Assembly: GCA_018883075.1 (NCBI GenBank)
Contig: VEQU01000006.1
Span: forward strand, 1-63,220
Direction: 5' to 3'
Length of the DNA: 63,220 nucleotides
DNA from: Mycobacterium sp.
GTDB taxonomy: Bacteria > Actinomycetota > Actinomycetes > Mycobacteriales > Mycobacteriaceae
Both the position numbers and the translations under genes were made by a program. The notes beneath the pieces are model-generated. The model saw only the letters and a program-made list of their open reading frames with translations. It was not told the origin of the DNA and did no database searches. This document shows positions 48,209 to 61,911 of the stretch, piece after piece. Every line of letters starts with the position of its first letter. The first letter of the stretch is position 1.

Positions 48209-49431
48209 GCGACGGCGAGGTCCCGTCGGTTCGCCGCGCCGCCCCGCTGCCCGACGGCGTCAGCCAGGAGACCATCGGGGTTCGCGGGGGGCTGCTGCGG
48301 TCCGGGTTCTCCGAGACCGCCGAGGCGCTCTACCTGACATCCGGCTACGTCTACGACTCGGCGGCCGACGCGGAGAAGGCCTTCACCGGCGAGATCGACC
48401 GCTTCGTCTACTCGCGCTACGGCAATCCCACCGTCGCCATGTTCGAGGAGCGGCTGCGACTCATCGAGGGTGCCGAGGCCGCCTTCGCCACCGCATCCGG
48501 AATGGCGGCGGTGTTCACCGGACTCGGTGCGCTGCTCGGCGCCGGCGACCGCCTGGTGGCCGGGCGCAGTCTCTTCGGGTCCTGCTTCGTGGTGTGCAAC
48601 GAGATCCTCCCGCGCTGGGGTGTCGAGACGGTGTTCGTCGACGGCGATGACCTCGATCAGTGGGAGCAGGCGCTGCGGACCCCCACCACTGCGGTGTTCT
48701 TCGAGACCCCGTCCAACCCGATGCAGTCGCTCGTCGACATCGCGGCGGTCTCTGAGATGGCGCACGCGACGGGCGCAAAGGTGGTGCTGGACAACGTGTT
48801 CGCGACACCGCTGCTGCAGCAGGGCATCCCGCTGGGCGTGGATGTCGTCATCTACTCCGGCACCAAGCACATCGACGGCCAGGGCAGGGTTCTGGGTGGG
48901 GCGGTACTCGGTGCCGCCGACTACATCGACGGCCCGGTCCAGACGCTCATGCGCCACACCGGACCAGCTTTGAGTCCCTTCAATGCGTGGGTGCTGCTCA
49001 AAGGACTGGAAACCATGTCGGTCCGGGTGAACTACAGCAACACCTCGGCACAGCGGGTGGCGGAGTTCCTCGAGAACCATCCCGCCGTGCGGTGGGTGCG
49101 CTATCCGCTACTGCCGTCGCATCCGCAGTACGACCTCGCCAAGCGTCAGATGAGCGGTGGCGGCACCGTCATCACCTTCGAACTCGACGCGCCGGCGGGC
49201 CGGGGCAAGGAGCGCGCCTTCGAGGTGCTCGACAAGCTGTCCATCATCGACATCTCCAACAATCTCGGCGATTCCAAGACACTGATCACCCATCCGGCCA
49301 CCACCACCCACCGGGCGATGGGTCCGGAGGGCCGGGCCGCCATCGGGCTCGGCGATGCCGTGGTCCGGGTATCAGTCGGGCTGGAGGGCACCGAGGATTT
49401 GATCGCCGACCTTGATCACGCGCTGAGTTAG
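48205..49431 (+). CDS. metZ: O-succinylhomoserine sulfhydrylase
   Basis: 408 aa Cys/Met-metabolism PLP enzyme. ESLYLTSGYVYDSAADAEKAFTGE-type N-terminal part, SRYGNPTVAMFEERL, a PLP-phosphate loop (ATASGMAAVF), ETPSNP (near 170) and the PLP Lys in IYSGTKHIDGQGRVLGG (about 222). It makes homocysteine from O-succinylhomoserine and sulfide (direct sulfhydrylation) in methionine synthesis. Position after the rhodanese gene agrees with Rv0390-Rv0391. Ends at 49431, 4 bp before the next gene. Confidence 0.95.
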   Translation: MSDGEVPSVRRAAPLPDGVSQETIGVRGGLLRSGFSETAEALYLTSGYVYDSAADAEKAFTGEIDRFVYSRYGNPTVAMFEERLRLIEGAEAAFATASGMAAVFTGLGALLGAGDRLVAGRSLFGSCFVVCNEILPRWGVETVFVDGDDLDQWEQALRTPTTAVFFETPSNPMQSLVDIAAVSEMAHATGAKVVLDNVFATPLLQQGIPLGVDVVIYSGTKHIDGQGRVLGGAVLGAADYIDGPVQTLMRHTGPALSPFNAWVLLKGLETMSVRVNYSNTSAQRVAEFLENHPAVRWVRYPLLPSHPQYDLAKRQMSGGGTVITFELDAPAGRGKERAFEVLDKLSIIDISNNLGDSKTLITHPATTTHRAMGPEGRAAIGLGDAVVRVSVGLEGTEDLIADLDHALS

Positions 49432-49435
49432 CTCG

Positions 49436-49879
49436 GTGTCACGCAACCCGGGGGCGCGCAAACAGGCCAAGAAGGCCCGGCGCACCAAGCGGCGGGCCCA
49501 CCGTGACGCGCGCTGGCAAGCGATCAACACCGAACTCAACGCGATGGCCGAGCAGGTCGCCTCGGCCGCCAAGCGATTCGATGCCTGGATCACCTCGCGC
49601 GGCTGGATCATCGACGCCGACAACGCGACCGACGAGGTGGTCAGCTGGGTGTACCCGCCGTCGGCTGCCGAGGTGCCGCCCGACGCCGAACAGGTAACGA
49701 GGGTGTGGATCGCCATCGTCGGCGAGGAGGACGATTTCCCGCGCCGGGTGAGTGCGGCGGTGGTGGGCACCGACGGTCACGCCGACGGTCATTACGTACT
49801 GAGTCCGGATGCGTTGGTCGACCGGATCGAGACGTTGGAGGCCTACCGCGCCGGCGGCGAGCTGCCGGTCCTCGACTGA
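49436..49879 (+). CDS. Hypothetical protein with basic N terminus
   Basis: 147 aa from GTG 49436. Residues 1-25 are strongly basic (RNPGARKQAKKARRTKRRAHRDARW), suggesting nucleic acid or ribosome contact. A helix (INTELNAMAEQVASAAKRFDAWITSRGW) and an alpha/beta part ([69 protein letters not shown]) follow. No known domain recognised. It follows metZ by 4 bp and overlaps the convergent MBL gene by 37 bp. Confidence 0.75.
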   Translation: MSRNPGARKQAKKARRTKRRAHRDARWQAINTELNAMAEQVASAAKRFDAWITSRGWIIDADNATDEVVSWVYPPSAAEVPPDAEQVTRVWIAIVGEEDDFPRRVSAAVVGTDGHADGHYVLSPDALVDRIETLEAYRAGGELPVLD

Positions 49880-50613
49880 CCGCCCGGGTGGGCCTGGCGC
49901 ACCGCTTCGGCGATCGGCCCGATCCATAGATCCCCGTGCCCCGGGATGAGGACGTCGGTGTTCGCCTCGGCCAGCACGGCCAGGCTGCGCACGCACTGCC
50001 CGTCGTCGTGGTTGAACAGCGACGGCAGTAGTTGCGGCCCCGTCGTCCTTGCCAGCGGATGGCCGGTCACCAGTGCATCGCCGGCGACTAACACGCCGTC
50101 CACCGCATATGAGCAGTGCCCACCGGTGTGCCCGGGAGTGGGCAGGGCCCGCGGGCTGCCGGGCAGCGCCGCCGCGATGTCATCGGTGAGCGCGCGCGCA
50201 CCCGGGATCCCGTCGCGCACCAGTCCGCCCTTTCGGGCCACCTTCGCCGACCAGCTGACCCAGCGCGGCTGCCAGGCGTGTGCCAGCAGCGCGGCGGGGG
50301 AGACCTGGTCGAGATAGTCACGACGGGTGTGGCCGACCTCATCGCCGTGGCAGTAGACCGGCGTGCCGTGTGCGGCAGCCAGCCAGATGGCCGTGCCGAG
50401 GTGGTCGACGTGGGCGTGGGTGAGCAGCACGGCGGTGACGTCGGAGGGCCCGAAACCCAGCTGCGCCAGCGACGTCACCACATCGTCACGACTGCCCGGG
50501 AAACCCGCGTCGATGAGCAGCACCCCGCGGCCATCGGCGACCAGCGTCCAATTCACCAGGTCGGTGCGGGCCATGTGGACGCTGCCCGAGACGGGTGTGA
50601 GCACCGCGGCCAT
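49843..50613 (-). CDS. Metallo-beta-lactamase-fold hydrolase (Rv0406c-like)
   Basis: 256 aa. MBL motifs: [18 protein letters not shown] (HxHxDH), [22 protein letters not shown] (His) and a late His in [10 protein letters not shown], giving a complete two-metal site. It begins [36 protein letters not shown]. Hydrolase of unknown substrate in the cytoplasm; glyoxalase II-like activity is possible. Adjacent to and divergent from fgd1 by 35 bp, the same arrangement recalled for Rv0406c-Rv0407. Confidence 0.92.
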   Translation of the reverse strand: MAAVLTPVSGSVHMARTDLVNWTLVADGRGVLLIDAGFPGSRDDVVTSLAQLGFGPSDVTAVLLTHAHVDHLGTAIWLAAAHGTPVYCHGDEVGHTRRDYLDQVSPAALLAHAWQPRWVSWSAKVARKGGLVRDGIPGARALTDDIAAALPGSPRALPTPGHTGGHCSYAVDGVLVAGDALVTGHPLARTTGPQLLPSLFNHDDGQCVRSLAVLAEANTDVLIPGHGDLWIGPIAEAVRQAHPGGQSRTGSSPPAR

Positions 50614-50648
50614 CGCACGAGTGTAGGCAGTGCGGTAGAAACATCGGT

Positions 50649-51659
50649 GTGGCGGAATTGAAACTGGGATACAAGGCGTCGGCCGAGCAGTTCGGTCCGC
50701 GCGATCTGGTGGAACTCGGCGTGCTCGCCGAGCAGCACGGGATGGACAGCGCCTGGGTGAGCGACCACTTCAACCCCTGGCGGCACGAGGGCGGGCATTC
50801 GCCGTTCGCCCTGTCCTGGATGACGGCGGTCGGCGAGCGCACCGACCGCATCGTCCTCGGAACCTCCGTGCTCACCCCGACCTTCCGTTACAACCCCGCG
50901 GTGATGGCACAGGCCTTCGCCACGATGGGGTGCCTGTACCCGGGCCGAGTGATCCTCGGGGTGGGCACCGGCGAGGCGCTCAACGAGATCGCCACCGGGG
51001 CGATCGTCGAATGGCCGGACTTCAAGGAGCGCTTCGCCCGGCTGCGCGAATCGGTGAAGCTGATGCGGGAACTGTGGTGGGGAGAGAGGGTCGACTTCGA
51101 CGGCGAGTACTTCCAGCTGAAGGGTGCGTCGATCTATGACGTGCCCGAGGGCGGGGTGCCGGTGTACATCGGCGCCGGCGGTCCGGTGGTGGCCAAGTAC
51201 GCCGGACGGGCCGGCGACGGATTCATCTGCACCTCCGGCAAGGGTGAGGAACTCTACGTCGACAAGCTGTTGCCCGCGGTTCGCGAGGGCGCGCAGGCGG
51301 CCGGTCGCGACGTCGACTCGATCGACAAGCTGATCGAGATCAAGATCTCCTACGACCCCGACCCGGAGGTCGCGCTGGACAACTGCCGGTTCTGGGCGCC
51401 GCTGTCGCTCACCCCGGAGCAGAAACACTCCGTGACCGATCCGATGGAGATGGAACGGCTGGCCGACCAGTTGCCGATCGAGCAGGTGGCCCGGCGCTGG
51501 ATCGTGTCCTCCGATCCGGACGAGGCCGTCGAGAAGGTGGCCGACTACGTCGGCTACGGGCTCAACCACCTGGTATTCCATGCGCCCGGCCACGACCAGC
51601 GGCGCTTCCTGGAACTCTTCGAACGCGATCTGCTGCCCCGGCTGCGCAAACTGGGCTGA
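50649..51659 (+). CDS. fgd1: F420-dependent glucose-6-phosphate dehydrogenase
   Basis: 336 aa, same length as M. tuberculosis Fgd1, beginning [46 protein letters not shown] (His/Asp catalytic region), [45 protein letters not shown] and [30 protein letters not shown] bind F420 and glucose 6-phosphate. It oxidises glucose 6-phosphate while reducing F420, supplying F420H2 to the oxidoreductases in this genome such as the LLM protein at 621. GTG start. Confidence 0.97.
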   Translation: MAELKLGYKASAEQFGPRDLVELGVLAEQHGMDSAWVSDHFNPWRHEGGHSPFALSWMTAVGERTDRIVLGTSVLTPTFRYNPAVMAQAFATMGCLYPGRVILGVGTGEALNEIATGAIVEWPDFKERFARLRESVKLMRELWWGERVDFDGEYFQLKGASIYDVPEGGVPVYIGAGGPVVAKYAGRAGDGFICTSGKGEELYVDKLLPAVREGAQAAGRDVDSIDKLIEIKISYDPDPEVALDNCRFWAPLSLTPEQKHSVTDPMEMERLADQLPIEQVARRWIVSSDPDEAVEKVADYVGYGLNHLVFHAPGHDQRRFLELFERDLLPRLRKLG

Positions 51660-51688
51660 GCCGATCGCGCAGCCGGTCGAGTTGGGGA

Positions 51689-53767
51689 ATGCTGTCGAAG
51701 GTGAACCACGCAGCGACGTCGATCTATATCGCCTCACCGGAAGGTGAGACCGGCAAGTCCACCATCGCGCTCGGCATCCTGCACCGGCTGACCGCGATCG
51801 TGCCCAGGGTGGGGGTCTTCCGGCCGATCACCCGCCGCGACGAGCGCGACTACATCCTGGAACTGCTGCTCGCGCACAGCGACGCCGGGCTGAGCTACGA
51901 CGAGTGCCTCGGGGTGAGCTATCAGCGGCTGCACTCCGATCCCGACGGAGCAATCGCCGACATCGTCGACCGCTATCACGCGGTTGCGGACCGCTGCGAC
52001 GCCATGGTGATCGTCGGCTCGGACTACACCGATGTCGCATCGCCGACCGAACTGAGCGTCAACGCCCGCATCGCGGCCAACCTCGGTGCGCCGGTGCTGC
52101 TGTCGGTGCGCGCGACCGGCCGAACCCCGGACGAGATCGTCTCGGTGATCGAACTCTGCCTCGCCGAACTGTCCAACCAGCACACCCATACCGCTGCGGT
52201 GGTTGCCAACCGGTGCGAGCCGGACAAGATGGACGCGGTTGTGGCGGCCTGCCGCAACCTCGGTCCGCGTGTCTACGTGCTGCCGGAGGAGCCGCTTCTG
52301 GTCGCCCCCACGGTCGGCGAACTGTGCACCGCGGTGCATGGCACGCTGGTGCACGGCGATCCCTCGCTGCTGGCCCGTGAGGTGATGGGTGTGATGGTCG
52401 CCGGAATGACGGCCGACCATGTCCTCGAGCGGCTCACCGAGGGCGCCGCGGTAATCACCCCGGGTGACCGCTCCGACGTGGTGCTCGCCGTCGCCAGTGC
52501 GCATGCGGCAGAGGGGTTCCCGTCACTGTCGGTGATCATCCTCAACGGCGGACTGCCGTTGCACCCGGAGATCGCGAAACTCGTCGACGGTCTGGGGATC
52601 CGGCTTCCGGTGGTGGCCACCGACCTTCGTACGTTCGAGACGGCGAGCGCGGTGGCGGCCACCCGGGGCCGCGTCACCGCCGCCTCCCAGCGCAAGATCG
52701 ACACCTCCATCGAGATCCTGGAACGCCATGTCGATATGGCTGAACTGCTCCAACGGCTCGCGATCCCGATTCCCACCGTGACGACCCCGCAGATGTTCAC
52801 CTTCTCGCTGATGGAGCGGGCTCGCTCGGATCTACGGCGGATCGTGCTGCCGGAGGGCGACGACGACCGCATTCTGCAGGCGGCAGGGCGGCTGTTGCGC
52901 CGCGGTGTCGCGGAGCTGACGATCCTCGGCGATGAAGCGGCGGTGCGGACCCGCGCAGCCGAACTGGGTGTCGACCTTCACAATGCCACCGTGATCAACC
53001 CTCGCACGAGTGAACTGGCCGAGCAGTTCGCACAGCAGTATGCGGAATTGCGCAAGTCCAAGGGGATCAATCTCGAGCAGGCGCACGAGATCATGCACGA
53101 CGTCTCCTATTTCGGCACCATGCTGGTGCACAACAATCTGGTGGACGGCATGGTGTCCGGTGCCGCGCACACGACCGCTCACACCGTGCGGCCTGCGTTC
53201 GAGATCATCCGCACCAAACCCGGGGTGTCCACCGTCTCCAGCATCTTCCTCATGTGCCTGGCCGATCGTGTGCTGGCCTACGGCGATTGCGCCATCGTTC
53301 CCGATCCCACCGCGGAGCAACTGGCCGACATCGCGATCAGTTCGGCGCACACCGCCGCACAGTTCGGCATCGAGCCGCGGGTGGCGATGCTGTCCTACTC
53401 AACCGGCGATTCCGGTAGCGGAGCGGGCGTCGACAAGGTCAGGGCCGCAACGGAACTGGTCCGCAAGCGCGACCCGGATCTGCTTGTCGAGGGCCCGATC
53501 CAGTACGACGCCGCTGTGGACGAGAGCGTCGCCGCCTCGAAGATGCCCGACTCGGCCGTGGCGGGTCGCGCGACGGTGCTCATCTTCCCCGATCTCAACA
53601 CCGGTAACAACACCTACAAGGCCGTGCAGCGTAGCGCCGGGGCGATTGCCATCGGACCGGTGCTGCAGGGTCTCAACAAGCCGGTCAACGATCTGTCCCG
53701 CGGCGCTCTGGTCGAGGACATCGTCAACACGGTCGTCATCACGGCCATCCAGGCTCAGGGCCTGTGA
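51689..53767 (+). CDS. pta: Phosphate acetyltransferase (long form)
   Basis: 692 aa, the long three-domain Pta: an N-terminal P-loop-like domain ([24 protein letters not shown] near 10-33), a central DRTGG domain and a C-terminal PTA/PTB catalytic domain (from ~370: [21 protein letters not shown] ... [35 protein letters not shown] ... [45 protein letters not shown]). It interconverts acetyl-CoA and acetyl phosphate. ATG 51689 is used; GTG 51701 is an alternative. Its stop overlaps the ackA ATG (TGATG). Confidence 0.97.
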   Translation: MLSKVNHAATSIYIASPEGETGKSTIALGILHRLTAIVPRVGVFRPITRRDERDYILELLLAHSDAGLSYDECLGVSYQRLHSDPDGAIADIVDRYHAVADRCDAMVIVGSDYTDVASPTELSVNARIAANLGAPVLLSVRATGRTPDEIVSVIELCLAELSNQHTHTAAVVANRCEPDKMDAVVAACRNLGPRVYVLPEEPLLVAPTVGELCTAVHGTLVHGDPSLLAREVMGVMVAGMTADHVLERLTEGAAVITPGDRSDVVLAVASAHAAEGFPSLSVIILNGGLPLHPEIAKLVDGLGIRLPVVATDLRTFETASAVAATRGRVTAASQRKIDTSIEILERHVDMAELLQRLAIPIPTVTTPQMFTFSLMERARSDLRRIVLPEGDDDRILQAAGRLLRRGVAELTILGDEAAVRTRAAELGVDLHNATVINPRTSELAEQFAQQYAELRKSKGINLEQAHEIMHDVSYFGTMLVHNNLVDGMVSGAAHTTAHTVRPAFEIIRTKPGVSTVSSIFLMCLADRVLAYGDCAIVPDPTAEQLADIAISSAHTAAQFGIEPRVAMLSYSTGDSGSGAGVDKVRAATELVRKRDPDLLVEGPIQYDAAVDESVAASKMPDSAVAGRATVLIFPDLNTGNNTYKAVQRSAGAIAIGPVLQGLNKPVNDLSRGALVEDIVNTVVITAIQAQGL

Positions 53768-54906
53768 TGTCCGGCACGGTGCTGGTGCTCAACAGTGGAT
53801 CGTCATCGCTGAAATACCAACTGGTGCAACCTCAGACGGGTGCCGCCCTCCTCGACGGGATCGTCGAGCGAATCGGTGAGGACGGCGGCGTGGCCGATCA
53901 CGAGTCGGCGTTGCGCACGGCGTTCAACGTGATCGCCCCCGACGGCCAGGACGTGAGCACCCTGGGCCTGGTTGCCGTCGGACACCGGGTGGTGCACGGC
54001 GGCCCCGACCTCTACCGGCCGACCGTGATCGACGACGACGCCCTCGACGCGATCCGTGCACTGGCGCCGTTGGCTCCGCTGCATAATCCTCCTGCCGTGC
54101 TCGGTATCGAGGTGGCCCGGCGGCTACTGCCGGATCTGCCGCATATCGCAGTGTTCGACACAGCGTTCTTCCACGACCTGCCGGCAGCGTCGTGCACCTA
54201 CGCCATCGACCGCGATGTGGCCCGGCGCTGGGGCATCCGCCGCTACGGCTTTCATGGCACCTCGCATCAGTACGTCAGCGAGCAGGCCGCCGAATTCCTG
54301 GGCGCACCGCTGGACTCGCTCAACCAGATCGTGCTGCACCTCGGCAATGGAGCGTCGGCATCGGCGATCGCCGCCGGACGGCCCGTCGACACCTCCATGG
54401 GAATGACGCCTCTGGAGGGCCTGGTGATGGGGACCCGCTGCGGCGACATCGATCCCGGCCTGATCGGCTACCTCGACAGGACAGCCGGACTGGGGGTCGA
54501 CGAGATCGAGACGATGCTCAACCGCCACTCCGGCATGCTTGGTCTGAGCGGTGAGATCGACTTCCGGGTGGTGCACCGGCGCATCGCCGCGGGGGATGAC
54601 GCGTCCGCGCTGGCCTACGCGGTGTACATCCACCGGCTGCGTAAGTACATCGGCGCCTACCTGGCCGTGCTCGGACACACTGATGTCATCACCTTCACCG
54701 CGGGCGTCGGCGAGAACGACGCCAACGTCCGCCGCGACGCCCTGCGCGGCCTGGTGGGTCTGGGCGTCGAACTCGACGAGCTTCGCAACGCCGGCCCCGC
54801 CGCCGGCCCGCGCCGCATCTCCGCCGAGCAGTCACCGACTGCCGTGCTGGTGATCCCCACCAACGAGGAACTCGCGATCGCCCGGGCGTGCGTCAGCGCG
54901 CTGTGA
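53767..54906 (+). CDS. ackA: Acetate kinase
   Basis: 379 aa from ATG 53767. ASKHA fold with [16 protein letters not shown] at the N terminus, VGHRVVHGG (catalytic Arg/His), [74 protein letters not shown] and [13 protein letters not shown]. It makes acetate and ATP from acetyl phosphate, completing the Pta-AckA route. It overlaps the pta stop by one base, and faces pknG convergently (27-bp gap). Confidence 0.97.
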   Translation: MSGTVLVLNSGSSSLKYQLVQPQTGAALLDGIVERIGEDGGVADHESALRTAFNVIAPDGQDVSTLGLVAVGHRVVHGGPDLYRPTVIDDDALDAIRALAPLAPLHNPPAVLGIEVARRLLPDLPHIAVFDTAFFHDLPAASCTYAIDRDVARRWGIRRYGFHGTSHQYVSEQAAEFLGAPLDSLNQIVLHLGNGASASAIAAGRPVDTSMGMTPLEGLVMGTRCGDIDPGLIGYLDRTAGLGVDEIETMLNRHSGMLGLSGEIDFRVVHRRIAAGDDASALAYAVYIHRLRKYIGAYLAVLGHTDVITFTAGVGENDANVRRDALRGLVGLGVELDELRNAGPAAGPRRISAEQSPTAVLVIPTNEELAIARACVSAL

Positions 54907-54933
54907 GCGGCCCCTGGCGGAGCCCGGAATGTC

Positions 54934-58261
<3,328 letters not shown>

Positions 58262-58265
<4 letters not shown>

Positions 58266-59581
58266 CGGTACTCACTCATCCGCGGCCACAGACCCAGCGC
58301 CACCGCCACCGCCGCTCCCAGCGACAGCACCGCCCCGCCCACCGTGGCGCCGGAGAGCACCCGCCGCGCGGAGATTATGTCGCCGCGCAACTGACGACGG
58401 CTCTCCGAAATCCCCTGCGAGAGAGCCTCATTGAGCCTGTCGAAAGCAGGTGTCGAGTCGCCCTCGCCGGTGCCGAGCGCCACCTGGGTGGCTGACTGGT
58501 AGTCACCGACGGTGATGAAATCGTTGATCCGCTCGTCGGCGCGCCGCCACTTCATCAGCAGCTGGTCGGCATTCGACAGCTGGTCGCGCGCGATCGCGTT
58601 GTCGCGGGCCAGATACTCGGTCAGCTGTTCGTGCATGGACTCGACGCGTTGGTAGTAGGACCGTTTTCGTACATCCTCGTCACCGCGCCGGATCAGCGAA
58701 AGCGTCTCGTCGGCGCGGGCCTGCTGGGCGGTGATGGCCAGGCCGGTCACGGTTCGCAGCGACTGAGCGGCGGTGTTCTTGGCCGCGCGGCTGCCCGCGG
58801 TCGACACCGCCAGCGCGGTGCCGACCCAGCCGATCAGGATGGCGAACGCCAGACCTCCCGCCACCAGGCCCACGTTCACCCGGCGCTTGGTGCGTGCGGA
58901 CAGCCACCGGTGCGCGAAGAGCCCGAACAGCACCGTCGCACCAACCACGATGATCACCGGAGCCGGGATGGACGCCGAGGCACCGGTCTCGGAGTCCAGC
59001 TGAGCTGAGGTCTGCTCATAGAGCCGTTGTGCGTCGGGCAGGATCGTCTGCTGCATCAGCCCGGATGCCTCGGACACGTACGACGACCCCACCGGGTTGC
59101 CCATCCGGTTGTTCGTCCGCGCCGTCTCGATCAGGCCGGTGTACACGGCCAGCTGGGCGTTGATCCGGCCCAGCAGATCCACCAGCGGCGGGTCGGTCAG
59201 TCCACCCGATGCCCGGGTGATCGCGACGGCCGCCTCGGTGATGGCCTGTTCGTAGCGCTGGCGCACCGGGCGCGGCTCGGCGCCCGCGATGAACGCGGTG
59301 GCCGCGGCGGCGTCGGCCACCGACAACGTGGTGTAGAGCTGCCCGGCGGCGAAGGCCAGCGGCTCGGTGTGGTTGAGCACCCGACTGAGCTGCTGCTGGC
59401 GCTCGGTGGTGGTGGTCGAGATGGCGACGGCGGACAGGATGCCCAGCGCCGCGAGGATCACGCCGATGGCCAGGATCCGACCGGGTGTGCTGGTGACGAA
59501 TCTCCAGCGCGGCGCGGCGGGCTGGGCCTGCGACCACTGGGCCGGCGGCTCGGTCGACGGGTGCGCCAGCTCAACGGTCAC
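58262..59581 (-). CDS. glnX: GlnX, transmembrane sensor partner of GlnH and PknG
   Basis: 439 aa. TM1 (ILAIGVILAALGILSAVAIS, ~36-55), an all-helical external domain (~56-205), TM2 (VIIVVGATVLFGLFAHRWL), TM3 (LVAGGLAFAILIGWVGTALAVS), a second external helical domain (~265-400) and TM4 (VLSGATVGGAVLSLGAAVAVALGLWP). Two four-helix sensor domains with short cytoplasmic loops fit the GlnX model, in which extracellular GlnH-ligand complex is read and passed to cytoplasmic PknG. First gene of the operon glnX-glnH-pknG (Rv0412c-0410c). Confidence 0.9.
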
Positions 59582-59744
59582 AGCGCGATGACCTCACCGG
59601 CATGCGCCCGCTGCACTCGCCTCGTCACCGTCGTCCCTTCACCGCTGCCACGCGAAGTCCCTGAGCGAAGTCTAAGAGCAGCGCGGGGGTGGGCGGGCCG
59701 CAGACATCCGGCCCGGCTTCCACCGATGCCTATCCTTGAGAATC

Positions 59745-60317
59745 GTGCGGGGTGACGGCGACGGCTGGGTGGTGTCCGAACTGGGCTACCACTGGGGCGT
59801 GCACGGCGCCGCCGGCCTGCTGTTGCGGGCCCCTCTCGACGAGCGAACCCCGGCCGTGCTGCTGCAGCACCGTGCGCCGTGGAGCCACCAGGGCGGTACC
59901 TGGGGACTGCCGGGCGGTGCGCTGGACAGCGGCGAGCAGCCGCACGACGCCGCCCTGCGGGAGGCGGCCGAGGAGGCCGGTCTGCGTTCTGAGCACATCT
60001 CCGTGGTGACGGCGGTGGTCACCGCGCAGGCGCCCGGACCCGGCGGTGAGATCTGCTGGACCTACACGACCGTCGTCGCCGACGCCGTCACGCTGCTGGA
60101 GACCGTGCCCAACGGGGAGAGCGCCGAACTGCGCTGGGTGCCCGAGCACGAGGTGGCGCGGCTGCCACTGCATCCCGGATTCGCCAGCAGCTGGGCCCGG
60201 TTGCGCGCCTCCGCGCCGGCTCCCGCACATGACTGCGTGTCGGCTGCGCACACCGTGCTGCTCGAGCAGGAGACGTTCGCCTGGTGCGGCGGTTCGGCGG
60301 GTTCCCGCAGCGGGTAA
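59745..60317 (+). CDS. mutT3: Nudix hydrolase MutT3
   Basis: 190 aa from GTG 59745 (VRGDGDGWVV, matching the family N terminus; TTG 59736 is an alternative). The Nudix box GGALDSGEQPHDAALREAAEEAGL (GX5EX7REUXEEXGU) is complete. HQGGTWGLPGGA precedes it. MutT-type enzymes hydrolyse 8-oxo-dGTP or related nucleotides and protect against oxidative mutation. Adjacent to the divergent glnX, with a 163-bp gap that shows no gene. A weak hairpin (CCGCCG/CGGCGG, 60318-60341) lies right after the stop. Confidence 0.92.
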   Translation: MRGDGDGWVVSELGYHWGVHGAAGLLLRAPLDERTPAVLLQHRAPWSHQGGTWGLPGGALDSGEQPHDAALREAAEEAGLRSEHISVVTAVVTAQAPGPGGEICWTYTTVVADAVTLLETVPNGESAELRWVPEHEVARLPLHPGFASSWARLRASAPAPAHDCVSAAHTVLLEQETFAWCGGSAGSRSG

Positions 60318-60341
60318 CCGCCGCGTCACCGCCCCCGGCGG
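60318..60341. terminator. Possible weak hairpin after mutT3
   Basis: CCGCCG (60318-60323) pairs with CGGCGG (60336-60341) across a 12-nt loop, immediately after the mutT3 stop. No U-tract follows, so as a terminator it would be non-canonical; in GC-rich DNA such stems arise easily by chance. Confidence 0.25.
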
Positions 60342-60387
60342 CTGCGGAAATGGCAGCCTTCGCCACGGCCGATTAACCTTGCGGGTC

Positions 60388-61908
60388 ATGCGGGTCACAT
60401 CCCCAGTCCGCCCTGCGCGGGCCACGCTGGCCGTCCTGGGCGTAGCAAGCCTGATCCTCGGCGGCTGCAGCCGATCCGTCGAGGCTGCCCAGCCGCTGCC
60501 GTCCGATGGTGTCGACAAGACCGCGGCGACCTTCGCCAAAGATCTCCGCCAGCGTGTCACCACCGACCGGATGCTCACCCACCTGAGCAAGTTCCAGGAC
60601 ATCGCCGACGCCAACGGGGGCAACCGCGCGGCCGGCACACCCGGCTACGACGCCAGCGTCGACTACGTTGCGCAGGTGCTGCGCGACAGCGGCTTCGACG
60701 TGCAGACTCCGGAGTTCGACGTCCGTGTCTTCTCCGCCGAGAAGCCGGTGCTGACCGTCGGCGGCAGCGAGGTCGAGGCCACCCCGCTGCGCTACACCCT
60801 CGGCACCGGCCCGCAGGGTGTGGCAGGTCCTCTGGTGCTGGCGCCGGCCGATGACACCCCCGGCTGCGCGCCCGCCGACTACGAGGGCCTGCCGGTTAAG
60901 GGCGCGGTGGTTCTGGTCGACCGCGGTAGCTGCCGCTTCGGTGAGAAGCTCGCCATCGTCGCCGAACTCGGTGCGGTGGCGATGATCGTCGCGAATAACG
61001 TCGACGAGGAGTTCATGCCCGGCTCGCTGATGGAGGACAACACCGTCACCGTCCCGGTGGTCAGTGTCACGAAGTCCGCCGGGGTCGAACTGCGCACCAA
61101 TCCCGGGCCGGCGACGCTTCGGCTCGAGGCCACCACCAAGACGGTCAAGTCCCGCAACGTCATCGCCCAGACCAAGACCGGCGCCACGACGGACGTGGTG
61201 ATGGCCGGCGCCCACCTCGACGGCGTCGCCGAAGGCCCGGGCGTCAACGACAACGGCTCAGGCGTGGCCGCGGTGCTCGAGACCGCCCGCCAGCTCGGTA
61301 GCTCGCCGAATGTCCGCAACGCCGTTCGGTTCGGTTTCTGGGGTGCCGAGGAGATCGGCATCATCGGGTCGAACAGGTACCTGCAGTCGCTGAATGTCGA
61401 TCAGCTCAAGGACATCGCGCTGTATCTCAATTTCGACATGCTGGCCTCGCCCAACGCCGGCTACTTCACCTACGACGGCGACCAGTCGACCGCGCCCGAG
61501 CGCGGCCAGGGCGTGCCGCGCGTTCCGGAGGGAGCGGCCGGCATCGAGCGCACCCTGGTGGCCTACCTCAAGGCGGCGGGCAAGCCGGCCGAGGACACCT
61601 CGTTCGATGGCAGGTCGGACTACGACGCGTTCACCCAGGCCGGGATTCCGGCCGGTGGGCTGTTCGCCGGCGCGGAGGCGAAGAAGACCGCCGAACAGGC
61701 CGCGCGATGGGGCGGCACGGCCGACGCCCCGTTCGATCCGGACTATCACACCGGAGCCGACACCCTCGACCGGATCAACCGCGAGGCACTCGGCATTCAG
61801 GGCGGCGGGGTGGCCTACGCGGTCGGCCTCTACGCCCAGACACTCGACGGGCGCAACGGCCTGCCGGTCCGCGACGACCGCACCCGCCACGTGCTCACCG
61901 GTCAGTGA
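60388..61908 (+). CDS. lpqL: M28 aminopeptidase lipoprotein LpqL
   Basis: 506 aa from ATG 60388. Signal peptide with lipobox LGGC (Cys27). A protease-associated (PA) insert lies near 140-230 (PAVVL-type: KGAVVLVDRGSCRFGEKLAIVAELGAVAMIVANN). Zinc M28 motifs: VVMAGAHLDGVAEGPGVNDNGSGVAAVLETARQL (HLD, ND), FGFWGAEEIGIIGS (EE), YLNFDM and DYHTGADTL (His). Full co-catalytic set of a two-zinc aminopeptidase. It acts outside the membrane on peptides. Convergent with the APC permease gene, 3 bp apart. Confidence 0.95.
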   Translation: MRVTSPVRPARATLAVLGVASLILGGCSRSVEAAQPLPSDGVDKTAATFAKDLRQRVTTDRMLTHLSKFQDIADANGGNRAAGTPGYDASVDYVAQVLRDSGFDVQTPEFDVRVFSAEKPVLTVGGSEVEATPLRYTLGTGPQGVAGPLVLAPADDTPGCAPADYEGLPVKGAVVLVDRGSCRFGEKLAIVAELGAVAMIVANNVDEEFMPGSLMEDNTVTVPVVSVTKSAGVELRTNPGPATLRLEATTKTVKSRNVIAQTKTGATTDVVMAGAHLDGVAEGPGVNDNGSGVAAVLETARQLGSSPNVRNAVRFGFWGAEEIGIIGSNRYLQSLNVDQLKDIALYLNFDMLASPNAGYFTYDGDQSTAPERGQGVPRVPEGAAGIERTLVAYLKAAGKPAEDTSFDGRSDYDAFTQAGIPAGGLFAGAEAKKTAEQAARWGGTADAPFDPDYHTGADTLDRINREALGIQGGGVAYAVGLYAQTLDGRNGLPVRDDRTRHVLTGQ

Positions 61909-61911
61909 CGC